A DNA stretch of 64,000 nt, taken from positions 54,731,447-54,795,446 of the forward strand of contig CM066165.1 of the NCBI GenBank assembly GCA_033629205.1, read 5' to 3'. Every line of letters begins with the position of its first letter. Position 1 is the first letter of the stretch. Shown here one piece after another: positions 22,085-32,480 of the stretch. A program made the position numbers and the translations under genes. The DNA is from Lithocarpus polystachyus. Its lineage: Eukaryota > Streptophyta > Magnoliopsida > Fagales > Fagaceae. Under the pieces are notes generated by a model that made no database searches, was not told where the DNA came from, and saw only the letters and a program-made list of their open reading frames with translations.

Positions 22085-22335
22085 GAATGGATAACAAATT
22101 GTCTTCTCCATAATTTGGTAAATATTTTCCTTTGGCTTATAAAGTTGGTGGTGAGCATTTCTTGCGATGAGATTGTCAGTGGAGCATTTGGGTGAAAAAT
22201 AGGCTTTAAAGGTGTGAAAGATAGGTGAGTGAAGCATTTGAGCGATATTTACCTTTTGACAATAACAACGATGGTGGGATGGTTACAATGGGCAGATTGT
22301 AGTGGGTTTGGGAGCATTTCTTCTTGCGGAAATCT
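22085..22335 (+). repeat. Copy 1 of an internal duplication (possible CML fragment)
   Basis: It is similar to 31738-31990 over about 250 bp, including TTGTCTTCTCCATAA, TTTTCCTTTGGCTTATAAAG, GGAGCATTTGGGTGAAA and GATGGTGGGATGGTTACAAT. The better copy at 31738 reads as part of an EF-hand-like protein; this one has more changes and no open frame. Confidence 0.55.
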
Positions 22336-22724
22336 CTGTAGCTTGAAGATAGGGTATAATTTGGGAATATATTTCCTGCATGGAGTAACAGCTGATGCAA
22401 CACTGTTCACACCTACTCTCTAAGCTAATTTGGGCTGTTTATTCATCATAAAGTGGACCTGTTCACAACCAAACTATACACAACAACTCATCCATCTACT
22501 TCCAACCACTTCCATAATCAAATCGTCTATACAACAATTTCGGACATGCATCAAACAACTCATGTCCTCGTTTCGAATACAGTTAGGGAAATCATCCATG
22601 TAAGTCAAGCTACACATTTAACGACTGTAGATGTACAAAAATAAAATGTCCAGCCCAGATATTTGATACTTCACAACTGTAACTTGAAACTTGGAAATCT
22701 GTCGCCAACAATGGTTTTAGGCAG

Positions 22725-22923
22725 TCATGGTGTCTGCACATTTGACACCATGACTTTGTTCTCTTCAAAAGATGGCCGGTTCTCTGAGTATGATTGCCGG
22801 ATTTCTTCATTCGTTCTGACAATTTCATCCATGGTACGTCTTAAGTCTAGCACCTTTGCCACACAGGACATGGCAACAGTATTGGAACTACAAACCTCCC
22901 TTTGCTGCAGGGCTGCCTCCTTT
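22725..22923 (-). CDS. Possible last exon with coiled-coil segment
   Basis: The minus strand has a good acceptor (pyrimidine-rich, ending ACTCCTCAG) followed by an open frame KEAALQQREVCSSNTVAM, then VLDLRRTMDEIVRTNEEI, SENRPSFEENKVMVSNVQTP and a stop. Heptad-like spacing suggests a coiled coil. It lies downstream of the transposase on the same strand and could be its last exon or a separate gene. No family is recognised. Confidence 0.35.
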
Positions 22924-23205
22924 CTGAGGAGTAACCAGACCAAAAATTAGTATACAACCCACATTAATTAATAAATTGAATTGACAAGGCATTCAAGAAC
23001 CCTTCAAGCTTGCCTGCTTAAATGCAAATGCTTCTAAAGTTACACCTTGGCCAAAAATTAGCAATCTAAAGCAAAACATATACAGTTAGGAAAATAAAGA
23101 CCCGATGAATTCCACCCCATTTCAATTTGGTATACAACATCATGTATACCACCCCATTTCAATTCATACTGTTTAGACCTCTTGTAACAACACTAATTGA
23201 CAACA

Positions 23206-25840
23206 CTAATGAAGAATAGCGGATCTTATTACCCCCTCATACCTCATTGACTTGTAATTGTTACCTGCTACGTACCACCATGGCTTGTTGGCCACATTTT
23301 GAGTCGGACATCTACGACGGTTATGACCCTCTTGGCGACACAGCCCACACTTCAACTTTGGGCCATTCTCAATCCACAATGACGTTGGCAACTCCCTATC
23401 CTTGTCATCCATCTCATTGCGGATTCTCGTGGACTTCGGCCGACCTTTCTCTTGGATCAACCGTGGGTTTGGCATCACGATTCTCCTTTCTTCTGGCTCC
23501 GGCCATTCTAACCTATCTTTTAGTGGTTAGAATATCAGCTCGTAGCTGTGATACCGTTCTTCCACGCGGTAGAAGCGATCCATATACTCTGTGGCATCGT
23601 GATTGTGCTTGGTACAAACTGCTATCAAGTGTGAACAGGGGATCTTGTTTGCTTCCCATTTCCCGCACGTGCATGTCATGTCAATGAGGGAAACCCTATG
23701 GGTGTGAGCTCCTTCGCCAGTGTTCAACAGTGAAGACTGTGTGTCCACTGTATATAAGTGCTGTTGCGCGCTCATCCTTCTAACCATATGGAGCTTCGCC
23801 TTCTCTTGATTTGCCTCGAACTTGTCATAGGCATATTTGCACCACAATTGCCCCTCTTCCAACTGCTCTAGGGTTTTGTTTCGACGATCGTCAAAGTACG
23901 AGTTCACCTTGTAAAATGTGAACATCACCATTGCAGTTATGGGCAAGCTACGTGCGCCCTTAAGTACCCTATTGAAGCACTCTGACAGGTTGGTTGTCAT
24001 TGCCCCATATCGGTGGCCATGGTCATGTACAAGTGTCCACTTTTCTTGATCTATCTCCTTAAGATAGTCGTACGCAGCCCGGTTGACATTCTTGATGCAA
24101 TCCATGGTGTTTTCAAACTTCCTAACTTGATTTGCAGTTGCTGCCTTCCTAAGATAGTTTTTCAACGCCACACTATTGGGTTAAGGGCGGTTGCAGGTAG
24201 CCCTTAGTGGTGTCATCGAAGCATGATTGTATCCCACGATGCCTGTCGGAGATTATACACAAATTGGTCCGGTCCGTAACATAGGTCAGCAGGCATGCCA
24301 AGAACCATCCCCATGTCTCCGTGCTCTCGCTTTCAACAACGGCAAACGCTAGTGGATAAACCTCGTTGTTACGATCTGTTGCCATTGCTATCAACAACTT
24401 TCCTTTGTACTTTCCATAGAGGTGTGTTACATCTATACTTATCACCGGCCTACAATGCCTAAACCCTCTAATACACGGACCAAAAGCCCAAAACGCGGAG
24501 TTGAATATACAGGACCCCGGGACACGGGGGTCGCACTTTAACGTGGTTACAGTGTCTGGATCTGCATCGGACAATGCCGCTAGAAACCGCGGCAATTCCG
24601 CGTAGGACTCGTCAAAATCCCCGTAAATATGCGCAACTGCCTTTTGTTTGGCTTCCCAAACCTTGTACATAGTTACATCATGCCCGTACTTCGCATGCAG
24701 CATACTACGTAGGTCCTTTACCTTTCGGGATAGGTCCTCCCGTACATACTTCTCAAGCGCAATGGAGATGAACTTTGAATCCATCATCCACCCATCAGTC
24801 GCTACTTGGAGGGATGTGCAACTGTGGGGACCCTTACATTTACTGGTTTGCCACATCCCATGCTTCTTGTTGTAACTGGCCCGAATTGACCATGGACATG
24901 CCTCGTGTATGCACCGCACCACCAGCCTATTGGTGTCAGACTTGATGACCTTGTATTGCTTATTGTGCTCCACAAAGTAGAGGGTCAACACGTACTTCAC
25001 GGAGGCTTTATTTTTGAATAGCATCCCCTTCACTGGCTGGTCACCTTTATGCCAACTTGTAAGATGTTCTGCACCCAATGCCGGGGATGGGTCAAACACA
25101 TTGTCCCATATGTTTGATGTGAACCATTCTGGGATTGACACTGTAGTAGGGCAATCCTCGTTGTTTTCAATCTGTGGTGCATCTAATACCGTAGCATCGT
25201 CCACCGGTCCATCAGTATCAATGAACTCTTCGTACACATCTCGGCTGGCATTAACATCAATTCCCCCCTCCATATAGGCTTGTACATGTTCATATGCGTG
25301 ACTAGACCTGCCCACGTCATCTGTATGGGTGGCGCCCAACACCTGGGTGTTGTCCACGAATGCAACCGAACTGCATGGTTGACTATTGTAGGGCATAGGT
25401 GTGGCACCAGCGAAGGAAGCATGCACGCCATACAGCAATGATTGTGGCTCTTCCACCCCACTGCCATGTTGTGAACTTGCACCAGCATGGACCCCAACCG
25501 CCTCAACGGTTACATACAAGTCGGACGCTATGAACTGGGGGGTCCGCTTAATCACTGTCCACATCATGTCCACGTCAGCATCGCAACCCAACGGATTTGA
25601 GTTGTAGACAACCTGAGTATTCACAAGTAGCTGGGGGGCACGGTACATGATGGATATCTTATGTGACTCCCTGTCCAACCTAATAGCCTTCTCTATCTTC
25701 CGGTGCATTTTTCTCAAGTGTGTTCCGCATTTCAACTCAATGAACTTCTGCTTCACTGACTCGCCTCTATAGGACAGCCCATGCAAGTCATGGAAATACT
25801 GCTCCCCATCGTAGTAAATGTAGAAGCAATGACGACCCAT
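23206..25840 (-). pseudogene. MuDR-type MULE transposase (decayed)
   Basis: From ATG 25840 the frame is open for 555 codons. It has an N-terminal MULE region, a MuDR zinc-binding segment (CIHEACPW, then HSC, ~residues 310-345) and the start of the DDE domain with first Asp in ISIDVTHLYGKY and second in IISDRHRGI. It then breaks at about 24172. The conserved C-x2-H block that normally follows QPP is missing, and the frame resumes shifted at VALKNYLRKA. The third catalytic Glu is present (TNLSECFN), as is the SWIM zinc finger (CTCGKWEANKIPCSH). An in-frame TAA at 23527-23529 precedes a C-terminal zinc knuckle (CGLCRQEGHNRRRC). An acceptor TTATCCAG just before the ATG suggests a 5' UTR intron leading to palindrome cluster 5. 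The deletion plus the stop should abolish activity, so this copy would need a transposase from elsewhere. Confidence 0.9.
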
Positions 25841-25904
25841 GGTAGACCTGGATAAGGACCATTAATTGAGGTTATCATGCAGAAGATAGGGGGTTATGTT
25901 AATG

Positions 25905-26100
25905 CAGCAATAAATAACTCGATTACGGAGATTATAATGATATCCTAAGTATTCTTCACAAACTTGATTCCCCCGTACACTCTCACATCGGGGACCACAA
26001 CTGTTGCACGCTTGGTGAGAATGCAATAGTGAGGAAGAAAATGATAAACTGGTCAGCAAAACTTGTTCACCTCGAAGGTTTTCTTTTTAAAAACCCACAC
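25905..26100. repeat. Left copy of a ~100-bp duplication flanking microsatellite DNA
   Basis: GGGACCACAACTGTTGCACGCTTG through GTTCACCTCG and ACCCACACACTGAAG (about 25992-26110) is repeated at about 26902-27020. Between them lie (TA)n and (CA)n tracts, such as 26261-26287. A degenerate palindrome half (AACTCGATTACGGAG) lies at 25916. Confidence 0.6.
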
Positions 26101-26109
26101 ACTGAAGCC

Positions 26110-26260
26110 TTTCAGAACTGAAAGAGCCGTACAATTTAAACCTCTGATTGTTTGTAACATCATTGTTGATATTGATGGATGAATGAATGTAAAAGTCATA
26201 GGCATTTACCCTACATTGTTTGTTTATATATATGGTCCCATGTATATATACAGTCATTGC

Positions 26261-26291
<31 letters not shown>

Positions 26292-26900
26292 ATATATACA
26301 TATAGACCAACAATATAGGATGGCATCACTATCACATACACACACACACACACATATATATATAGTGGAGCATTTCAGTGGTATAGGATGTTGCTAATGT
26401 GTGTCCTAAGAGCACACAATAATTAATTATTTTGTAAGAAAAATTACCAGTTCGAATTGAACAATATTGACAGTTTTTGCAATTTCGAACAAATTGTCTT
26501 CGTTCATGAATAGCATTATGTTTATACATAATGCTATTCATTTATATATAAACATACCTATGTGTTCCTAACAAAATGTTTGCAATTCCACACATTATAT
26601 ATAAACATACATATATGTTTATATATATATATATATATATTTTACTAGGTGTGTGTGTGTGAAAATCATACATATAATCCATTGTCCCATGTGTTTATAT
26701 ATACATATATTTACACAGACATATATATATATATATATAAATATGTGTGTATCTACATATATATATATATATACACGTCCACAAAGAACAATAGTAAGAA
26801 GGTAATCAAAAGTATACTAAAGTGTCGATCTAAGTGTAATCCTAGTTCTTCAGAAGACAAGATATACTTGTCAGGGAGATGTGCCACAACCAAGATGAAG
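26110..26900. other. Microsatellite-rich non-coding DNA
   Basis: Long TA, CA and TATG tracts occupy this interval between the two ~100-bp direct repeats. No gene is seen. Confidence 0.6.
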
Positions 26901-27083
26901 GGGACCACATCTGTAGCACGCTTGGATCGGATGCATCAGTGACAAGAAAACTGTCTTTGGGGTCAGCAAAATGTGTTCACCTCGCAGAGTTTGTTTTTCA
27001 GGACCCCACACATTGAAGGTTTTCAGCAAAGCAGGAGAGAGACACGTGCATGGGTTCTAAACTGTGGGGGGATGGCAAATTAT

Positions 27084-27268
27084 AACTCGATATATAGTAA
27101 ATCGAGTTTAACTTAAAACTCGATAACCACGTACTCGAGTTACTGTCGACGCAATACGTTGATGTGACGGCAATTCAGAAACTCGGTAAGTTAGATGTCG
27201 AGTTACTTGTAACTCATTTATATGTTAAAGGCGGTATCAAAGAAACTCGACTTTATAGAGATCGAGTT
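27084..27268. promoter_or_regulatory. Palindrome cluster 5 (4 units), putative bidirectional promoter
   Basis: Four AACTCG-type palindromes with 9-bp spacers, the first at 27084-27108 and the last at 27244-27268. The viroplasmin-like gene starts 107 bp to the right (27375, + strand) and the transposase lies on the left (25840, - strand). Position and content match clusters 2 and 3. Confidence 0.7.
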
Positions 27269-27374
27269 TCTTTTTCCATTTTTCCTACATCATCCACAAC
27301 AGATGCACTCCACTAGTAAGAAGGTGCATTCTCCGTTCTGGTGCAAGGACTTTCCACCATCTTCGTAGAGCAGG

Positions 27375-27812
27375 ATGGGACGTACCTACGCTGTGTTTAA
27401 CGGTCGTGTTCCAGGCATATACAACAGCTGGCTAGATGCAAGCAGACAAGTTCATAAGTTCCCAAACGCCAATCACAAATCATATAAAGATCGAAGGGAA
27501 GCAGAAGCCGTATACATGGAGTATTTGCATTGTAATGGTATGGATGCGCAGGGTGGTGCGTCCGCATCGTGGGCAACTCCAAACATATCAACCTCAACTC
27601 CACCGAGCACTTCTCGAAGCGAAGGAACCAACTACGACAGTGGAGACATTACTCACACCTTGTTAAGGTTTCAGTTGGAAGTTGCCATTGAGGAGCGTGA
27701 CCATGCAAGGAGGATTGCAACCTTGAGTGCGAACATGTTGAACGAAGTGGTGGGCCATGTTGTGGCGGATGCTGAAGTTGATGCACCCACGAGACAACGT
27801 ACGCGTAAATGA
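27375..27812 (+). CDS. Free-standing viroplasmin/RNase H1-N domain protein
   Basis: A single 145-aa frame. Residues 3-50 (TYAVFNGRVPGIYNSWLDAS, then VHKFPNANHKSY and a REAEAVYMEYL end) fit the small domain at the N-terminus of eukaryotic RNase H1, also found in caulimovirus inclusion-body proteins, where it binds nucleic acid such as RNA-DNA hybrids. The conserved Y-VF-GR-PGIY-SW, the K-F-a-y-KS(Y/F) and the final EAE helix are present. No RNase H catalytic domain follows. The remainder is a Ser/Thr/Pro linker and a helix (LLRFQLEVAIEERDHARRIA) ending in basic TRQRTRK. The start is the only ATG upstream of the domain. Palindrome cluster 5 lies just upstream. The frame is intact. The role in the element is unknown; hybrid or dsRNA binding is inferred from the domain. 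Confidence 0.75.
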   Translation: MGRTYAVFNGRVPGIYNSWLDASRQVHKFPNANHKSYKDRREAEAVYMEYLHCNGMDAQGGASASWATPNISTSTPPSTSRSEGTNYDSGDITHTLLRFQLEVAIEERDHARRIATLSANMLNEVVGHVVADAEVDAPTRQRTRK

Positions 27813-27899
27813 ATGCAAAAGTATGACTTCTTGTTGTGGTATTCAGTAAGATATATATGCCAAGTAACTAGTTTCGTGTGTGCGGTTTAAGTAAAAGTG

Positions 27900-28380
27900 T
27901 CATGATTTTCCAAGTGTTTGATTGGTAGATATGTATATATGGGAAGTAACTGTAATAAATAATTTGTTGAAGTACACTACTTTGGTCATATTCGGTCCAT
28001 TGTATCTACTTTGGTCTTATTCGGTCCCCTTCGGTCCATTGTATCTACTTTGGTCTTATTCAGTCCCCTTTGGTCCTATTCGGTCTAGTACATTTTATTC
28101 TATATATTAATGTAATGCTTTGGTCGTATGAGATCTATTTGGTTCACTTAAGTACATGAAAGTGTGTATTTCAGTGTCACAAGAGCAGCCCATACACAAT
28201 GAGTCATGATTAACGAATGTATGTATGGGAAGTAACTATAATACTCGAGTTTGTTGAAGTGCACTGCTTTGGTCTTATTCGGTCCCCTTTGGTCCTAGTC
28301 GGTCTAGTACATTCAATTAGCTATATTAATGTAATGCTTTGGTCGTAACCCAACCATCACAATCACTTAAGTCCAGTACT
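27900..28380 (+). repeat. Duplicated 3' flank with TTTGGTC minisatellite
   Basis: A ~30-bp unit around CTACTTTGGTCTTATTCGGTCC recurs at 27978-28090. The whole stretch from GGAAGTAACT to AATGTAATGCTTTGGTCGTA appears at about 27938-28128 and again at 28225-28347. It lies downstream of the viroplasmin-like gene and does not code. Confidence 0.65.
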
Positions 28381-28985
28381 GTGTAGTTACAAAATGAGTC
28401 ACGATTAACGAATGTAAATGACATGAAAAACAACATTGAATGCAAAACCTCAGGACGGATGATTTTGAAATCCACTGAGAGGATTCATTGCAATCCATAC
28501 CAATAAAAGAAAATTCAAACTTTAAACGCCACACTATTGGAATTTTCCATACATGAAAAATCAAATACACCAAAAAATGAGTGAAAATTCTTCAAGTCAA
28601 TTCTGACAATTTAATACCCAAAATATACAAAGTCAAGAACGAAATAACCATGAATAAAAATTGACACCGACCAACTAATAAAACAAGTAACACAGCTATA
28701 GATTATGGAGTCCCAAACACACTAAATAAAACCCCAAAATGATGACGTGACTTGAAATATTATTCTAAATTAATATATAATATTGTTCTATCACAGAGAG
28801 TACTTTACACAAATGTCGCACTTCAACTTCAAAAGTTAACTGTTAAATCTAAGTGTATGATATACCTTTCCTCAAACCCAAGAGCCAAATAAAAGTGCAT
28901 GACACCTATATAGTTCCCAAGTTTTGGAGCATGATCAGTTTAGTGAATGACAGCCCAAGTACGAAGCACATGTCGTAGTCTTCAA
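28381..28985. other. Non-coding, nothing recognised
   Basis: AT-rich DNA with no exon-like frame and no repeat that I could relate to other parts of the window. Confidence 0.4.
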
Positions 28986-28989
28986 GTTT

Positions 28990-29330
28990 AAGGACTGCAA
29001 CGGCACAGTGGAGTAGTACAGGTTTCAATCCCATCGACTATAATCTGCCCTCCAGTTGGCTCGAGTAGACGGAATAGAGCACCTATGAGAGTGGTCTTCC
29101 TACTGCCAGTTCTGCCAACAATACATAATTTGTGCCCTCCCTCAAATGTGCAACTGATCCCCCGAAGAACAAGTGGTGCACTAGGCCTATATCTGATATG
29201 TTTTAATATTGATATTGTTAGAAGCTACGACTTTAAGAACCTTCTTTAATTTTAACATTAAATCGAGACCAATTTACCTGCAAACCACAGATGGCCAATT
29301 TGTTGGAGGTCGATTCCCTTTTGACGGGAA
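28990..29330 (-). pseudogene. Captured ABCC (MRP-type) transporter fragment
   Basis: Two exon pieces on the minus strand. The first (about 29325-29278) reads SKGNRPPTNWPSVV and ends at a GT donor. The second (about 29197-28995) reads IRYRPSAPLVLRGISCTFEG, then GRTGSRKTTLIGALFRLLEP and GGQIIVDGIE. This is the start of nucleotide-binding domain 2 of a plant ABCC transporter, with the intron kept, so the capture was of genomic DNA, not cDNA. The Walker A motif has Arg in place of the last Gly (GRTGSRKTT), and the sequence loses the match after VDGIE. No transporter function is possible. Confidence 0.8.
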
Positions 29331-29777
29331 CATTCTTCAAGAGGTTTGGTGCAATGACCTAACAGTCCTTTTGCCTAATAGATGAGGAAATGTCTCAGGT
29401 TCGTACTGAAGCAAGCATTTGCCATACATATATATATATATGACAATAATCGCATTTTCAACAAATGATTATAAAGGTTAACCAATGCATGCTTAACCAA
29501 TTCCCATGATATTCAATGCATGCTGAACCAATGCTTTAGATCCCATATGCTACCTCTGAAACACCACGTATGGGGCAGGGCTATATCTAAGTTTGCTTCT
29601 TTACATGGTACATAAGCTTAGGTCAGACTATATCCTGTCCAGTCCAAAATATTATGCATTTGAGAAAAAGAGTTGGACTGGTTAGTTCAGCTAATCAAAC
29701 ACAAAAACAAAGATACCATTGAATACTATCCAACGGGAAGAAAGGGAAGGCAGCTACACCATCATTTTTTTAGTACA

Positions 29778-29830
29778 CTAGTTAGGGCAGCACGTGCAAG
29801 ACACGTGCTTGCCGTGAAAAAAGAGTAATG
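29778..29830 (-). mobile_element. Helitron 3' terminus, minus strand
   Basis: On the minus strand the sequence ends GCACGTGTCTTGCACGTGC (a hairpin), then TGCCCTAACTAG followed by T. A hairpin shortly before CTAG-T is the Helitron 3' signature. The matching TC start was not located; AT-rich DNA to the right probably belongs to it. Confidence 0.5.
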
Positions 29831-30664
29831 ATTAAGATAATTCTAAATGTTATATACTTTAAAATTCAAATGATTTATATCAGAAAACATAGATATAAAT
29901 AATTTGATTTGTAAAGGATATAGAGATTTACATTAATCAAATCAAAAGAGACATTAATTCTCAAAAAATAAAATACATTAATTTTACTATATGCAAATGA
30001 AACAGTAATATATCCTTCTCAAATAAGTATCCAAGCTAATTTATAAGCAAATGAATACAGTTGTATCATCCATTTTAACTTCACCTCAGCAGCTAGAAGT
30101 TGAACATTGACATGAATAATCAATTACAAACACTTACCTATAGTATATGTGATTGTTATTTGGAGAGATACAGAGCTTCAGTTTCATAGCTCAAGAAAGC
30201 TCAACGAAGACGTATACATACATATTATTATCTTTTGGTTTTTCTATTCGGCTAGTATGTACATATCACTGCCAAGAATTGGCAATTCAGAGTTTCAACA
30301 ACCATTTGCTAGTACAAGCTAAGCAGATGAACCATGCTAGAGGTATATTCAACCCTTCATATGTAAACAGCCCCATAAAGTCCTATAGCAATAACGAATT
30401 TCCAATGAAAAACCAAATAAATGCCAACAGAGAAGCAATAATTTACAACCATCGTATTGCAGTCTAGGAGTGAGCAGCTTTAAATCCTATAATTGGTCCA
30501 CAACCAGAATAGTAAATTTCAATTACGGAGCCATCTTCAGTTCTCCATGCCCTCAAGATAATCATTAGGCTGTTTCATCCCCAGTTCAAGCAATGAACGC
30601 CCTTCATCATTTCATTAAAGCAAGTTACGGACAAGATTTAATTCATTGACAGCAAATGACGCAC

Positions 30665-30696
<32 letters not shown>

Positions 30697-31737
30697 CTAA
30701 AAATCATAAAATGAGAAGGCTAATTGATGAACAAATCAATAAACAGTTTTTTGTTTCTTAGGAAGTTCCCAAATTGCTAGCAAAATGAAAAGTTCATAAA
30801 CATATATACAATGTTAACTATCAATTACAAACCCCAAGAAGCCAAAGGAATGAAACATGCCCATAGAACATATAATTACTGGCCGTTTTGGGCTGTAGGT
30901 AAGTTATATTGTGAGCTGTTCTAGAGCTGCTCTAGAACTCAGAAAAAAAAAAAAAAATTCAAATTCCATTCTCCAAAGTATCTACTAAGAAACTTGTAAT
31001 CAACTGTACACAAATCTAATCATTCTAGAGAGGAGGGGATTTGAAGGAGATTAAAAATAAGAGAACGAGAAGGAGGATCTGCCGATCTAGGAATTTTGGG
31101 GAAGGCGAATCAGAAAATTAGGAGAGAGACACATACCTAGCCAAGCCACCCATTTTCCTGACCAGTTCATTTCGTTCATAAACACTTTGTTCATAAACAT
31201 TCGCTTCCATCCCAAACTTTCCCTCGCCTCCTCCCACACTCTTTCTCTCTTCAACTTTTGTTCTGGTCCCTCCACTTGAAACAGCTTTGCTTTTCCTAGA
31301 TAAATCTTGCTAGAAAACCTAGGGGGAAAAAATATTGAAATAGCAAAGAAACAAAGAGGCGTAAGGGCGTAAAGACACATATATAAGAGAGTAAAGCTCA
31401 AGTGTAACATTGCTTCATAATAAGAGAATGTGATATTTTGTTGATTTGCCAAGTTCTACTCCATGTAATGTGATTTAGAGGATTCGCATTAAATCAGAAA
31501 TTTGCCCATTCGAGTAGATATTGAAATAGTTGGAGAAAATTACCGGCATCAGTGTAGCAAGAACAAATGCTACAGATTTGAATACAAACAAAGTAACTTA
31601 CATAGACATTTGCATTGAGAATTAGGATTTATGCAAATTTCTTGTTTGATCATGGAATAATAAGACATAACCCAAATCCTAAACCATGGGAAGTTGTTTG
31701 GGATGTCCACTTTGTAGACAATAATCAGCATTAGAAG
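29831..31737. other. Non-coding MULE interior, no gene recognised
   Basis: Open frames of about 100 codons occur (30153-30467 on +, 31087-31452 on -) but show no family features or splice-consistent neighbours. A (TA)n tract lies at 30669-30696. The left part is probably the body of the minus-strand Helitron. Confidence 0.4.
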
Positions 31738-32000
31738 CGGGGATGGAAAACAGACTGTCTTCTCCATAAAGTTATATATATTTTCCTTTGGCTTATAAAG
31801 TTGGTGGTGATGGGGATTGAGATGAGATTGTGAATGGAGCATTTGGGTGAAACTAGGGTTTGTCATGTGTGAAAGATGGGTGCAGCAGTTGATCAATATA
31901 TTTCAAGTTATTGACAGTAACAAGGATGGTGGGATGGTTACAATGGGCAGATTGTAGTGGTGTTGGGAGCAAAGAGGTTGTGGTGATGATGAAAGTGGCA
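31738..32000 (+). pseudogene. Possible calmodulin-like (EF-hand) gene fragment
   Basis: At 31870-31960 the plus strand reads ERWVQQLINIFQVIDSNKDG followed by GMVTMGRL. This resembles the helix-loop start of an EF-hand with Ca-ligand spacing D-x-N-x-D-G, but the acidic residue at loop position 12 is missing and a stop follows. The same ~250 bp occurs, more decayed, at 22085-22335. The host-gene assignment is tentative. Confidence 0.4.
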
Positions 32001-32480
32001 TTGTGCAGAATTCTAGGGGCAAGAAACCAAAGTTCTGTTAGGAAGAAGGAATTGGAGGTTTCTTCAAAATCCTTCAAAAAATATAGTCTATTTTTTTCCC
32101 TTCTTCTTGTCTTGATCTTCTTCTTATATTTCTTTTGTGTGTGTGTGTGTGACAGGCACATATAATAAAATTAATGGCAGAGAGTTATTTTCCACAATGC
32201 CTAAAATTTAGGAAGTAATTGCTCTAGTGTTAGAGTTGAGGGGGGAGCAACAAACCTAACAGTACAGCTTAATGAAAAAAATGCAATTTACCTAAAAACC
32301 ATGACAGTAAGAACTGACAAGAGGCAGGTCACATATAAAATCCTATTTGTTGGCCAATCAGTTCACAAAACATCACAATTGAGACCTGATTCAAAAGCAT
32401 AACTGAATAGCACACACCAAGGCATTTAATGATCTTTTCGTTTCCGCCCATATGCCCTCACAGGTCTAATCTTACCTGTT

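Noticed and set aside
27375..27812. An endogenous caulimovirus insertion, suggested by the viroplasmin-type domain.
   Set aside because: No movement protein, coat protein, reverse transcriptase or other caulimovirus gene lies nearby. The domain is also present in cellular RNase H1, and the gene is embedded in MULE DNA.
24165..28540. A shared 15-mer (ACGCCACACTATTGG) at 24165-24179 and 28526-28540, the first at the transposase deletion point.
   Set aside because: One 15-base match is not rare when all pairs in 64 kb are compared, and the flanks do not match. I do not treat it as a deletion or recombination footprint.
30153..31452. Open frames of about 100-120 codons at 30153-30467 (+) and 31087-31452 (-) as genes.
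   Set aside because: No family features, no splice-consistent neighbours, and composition typical of chance frames in AT-rich DNA.
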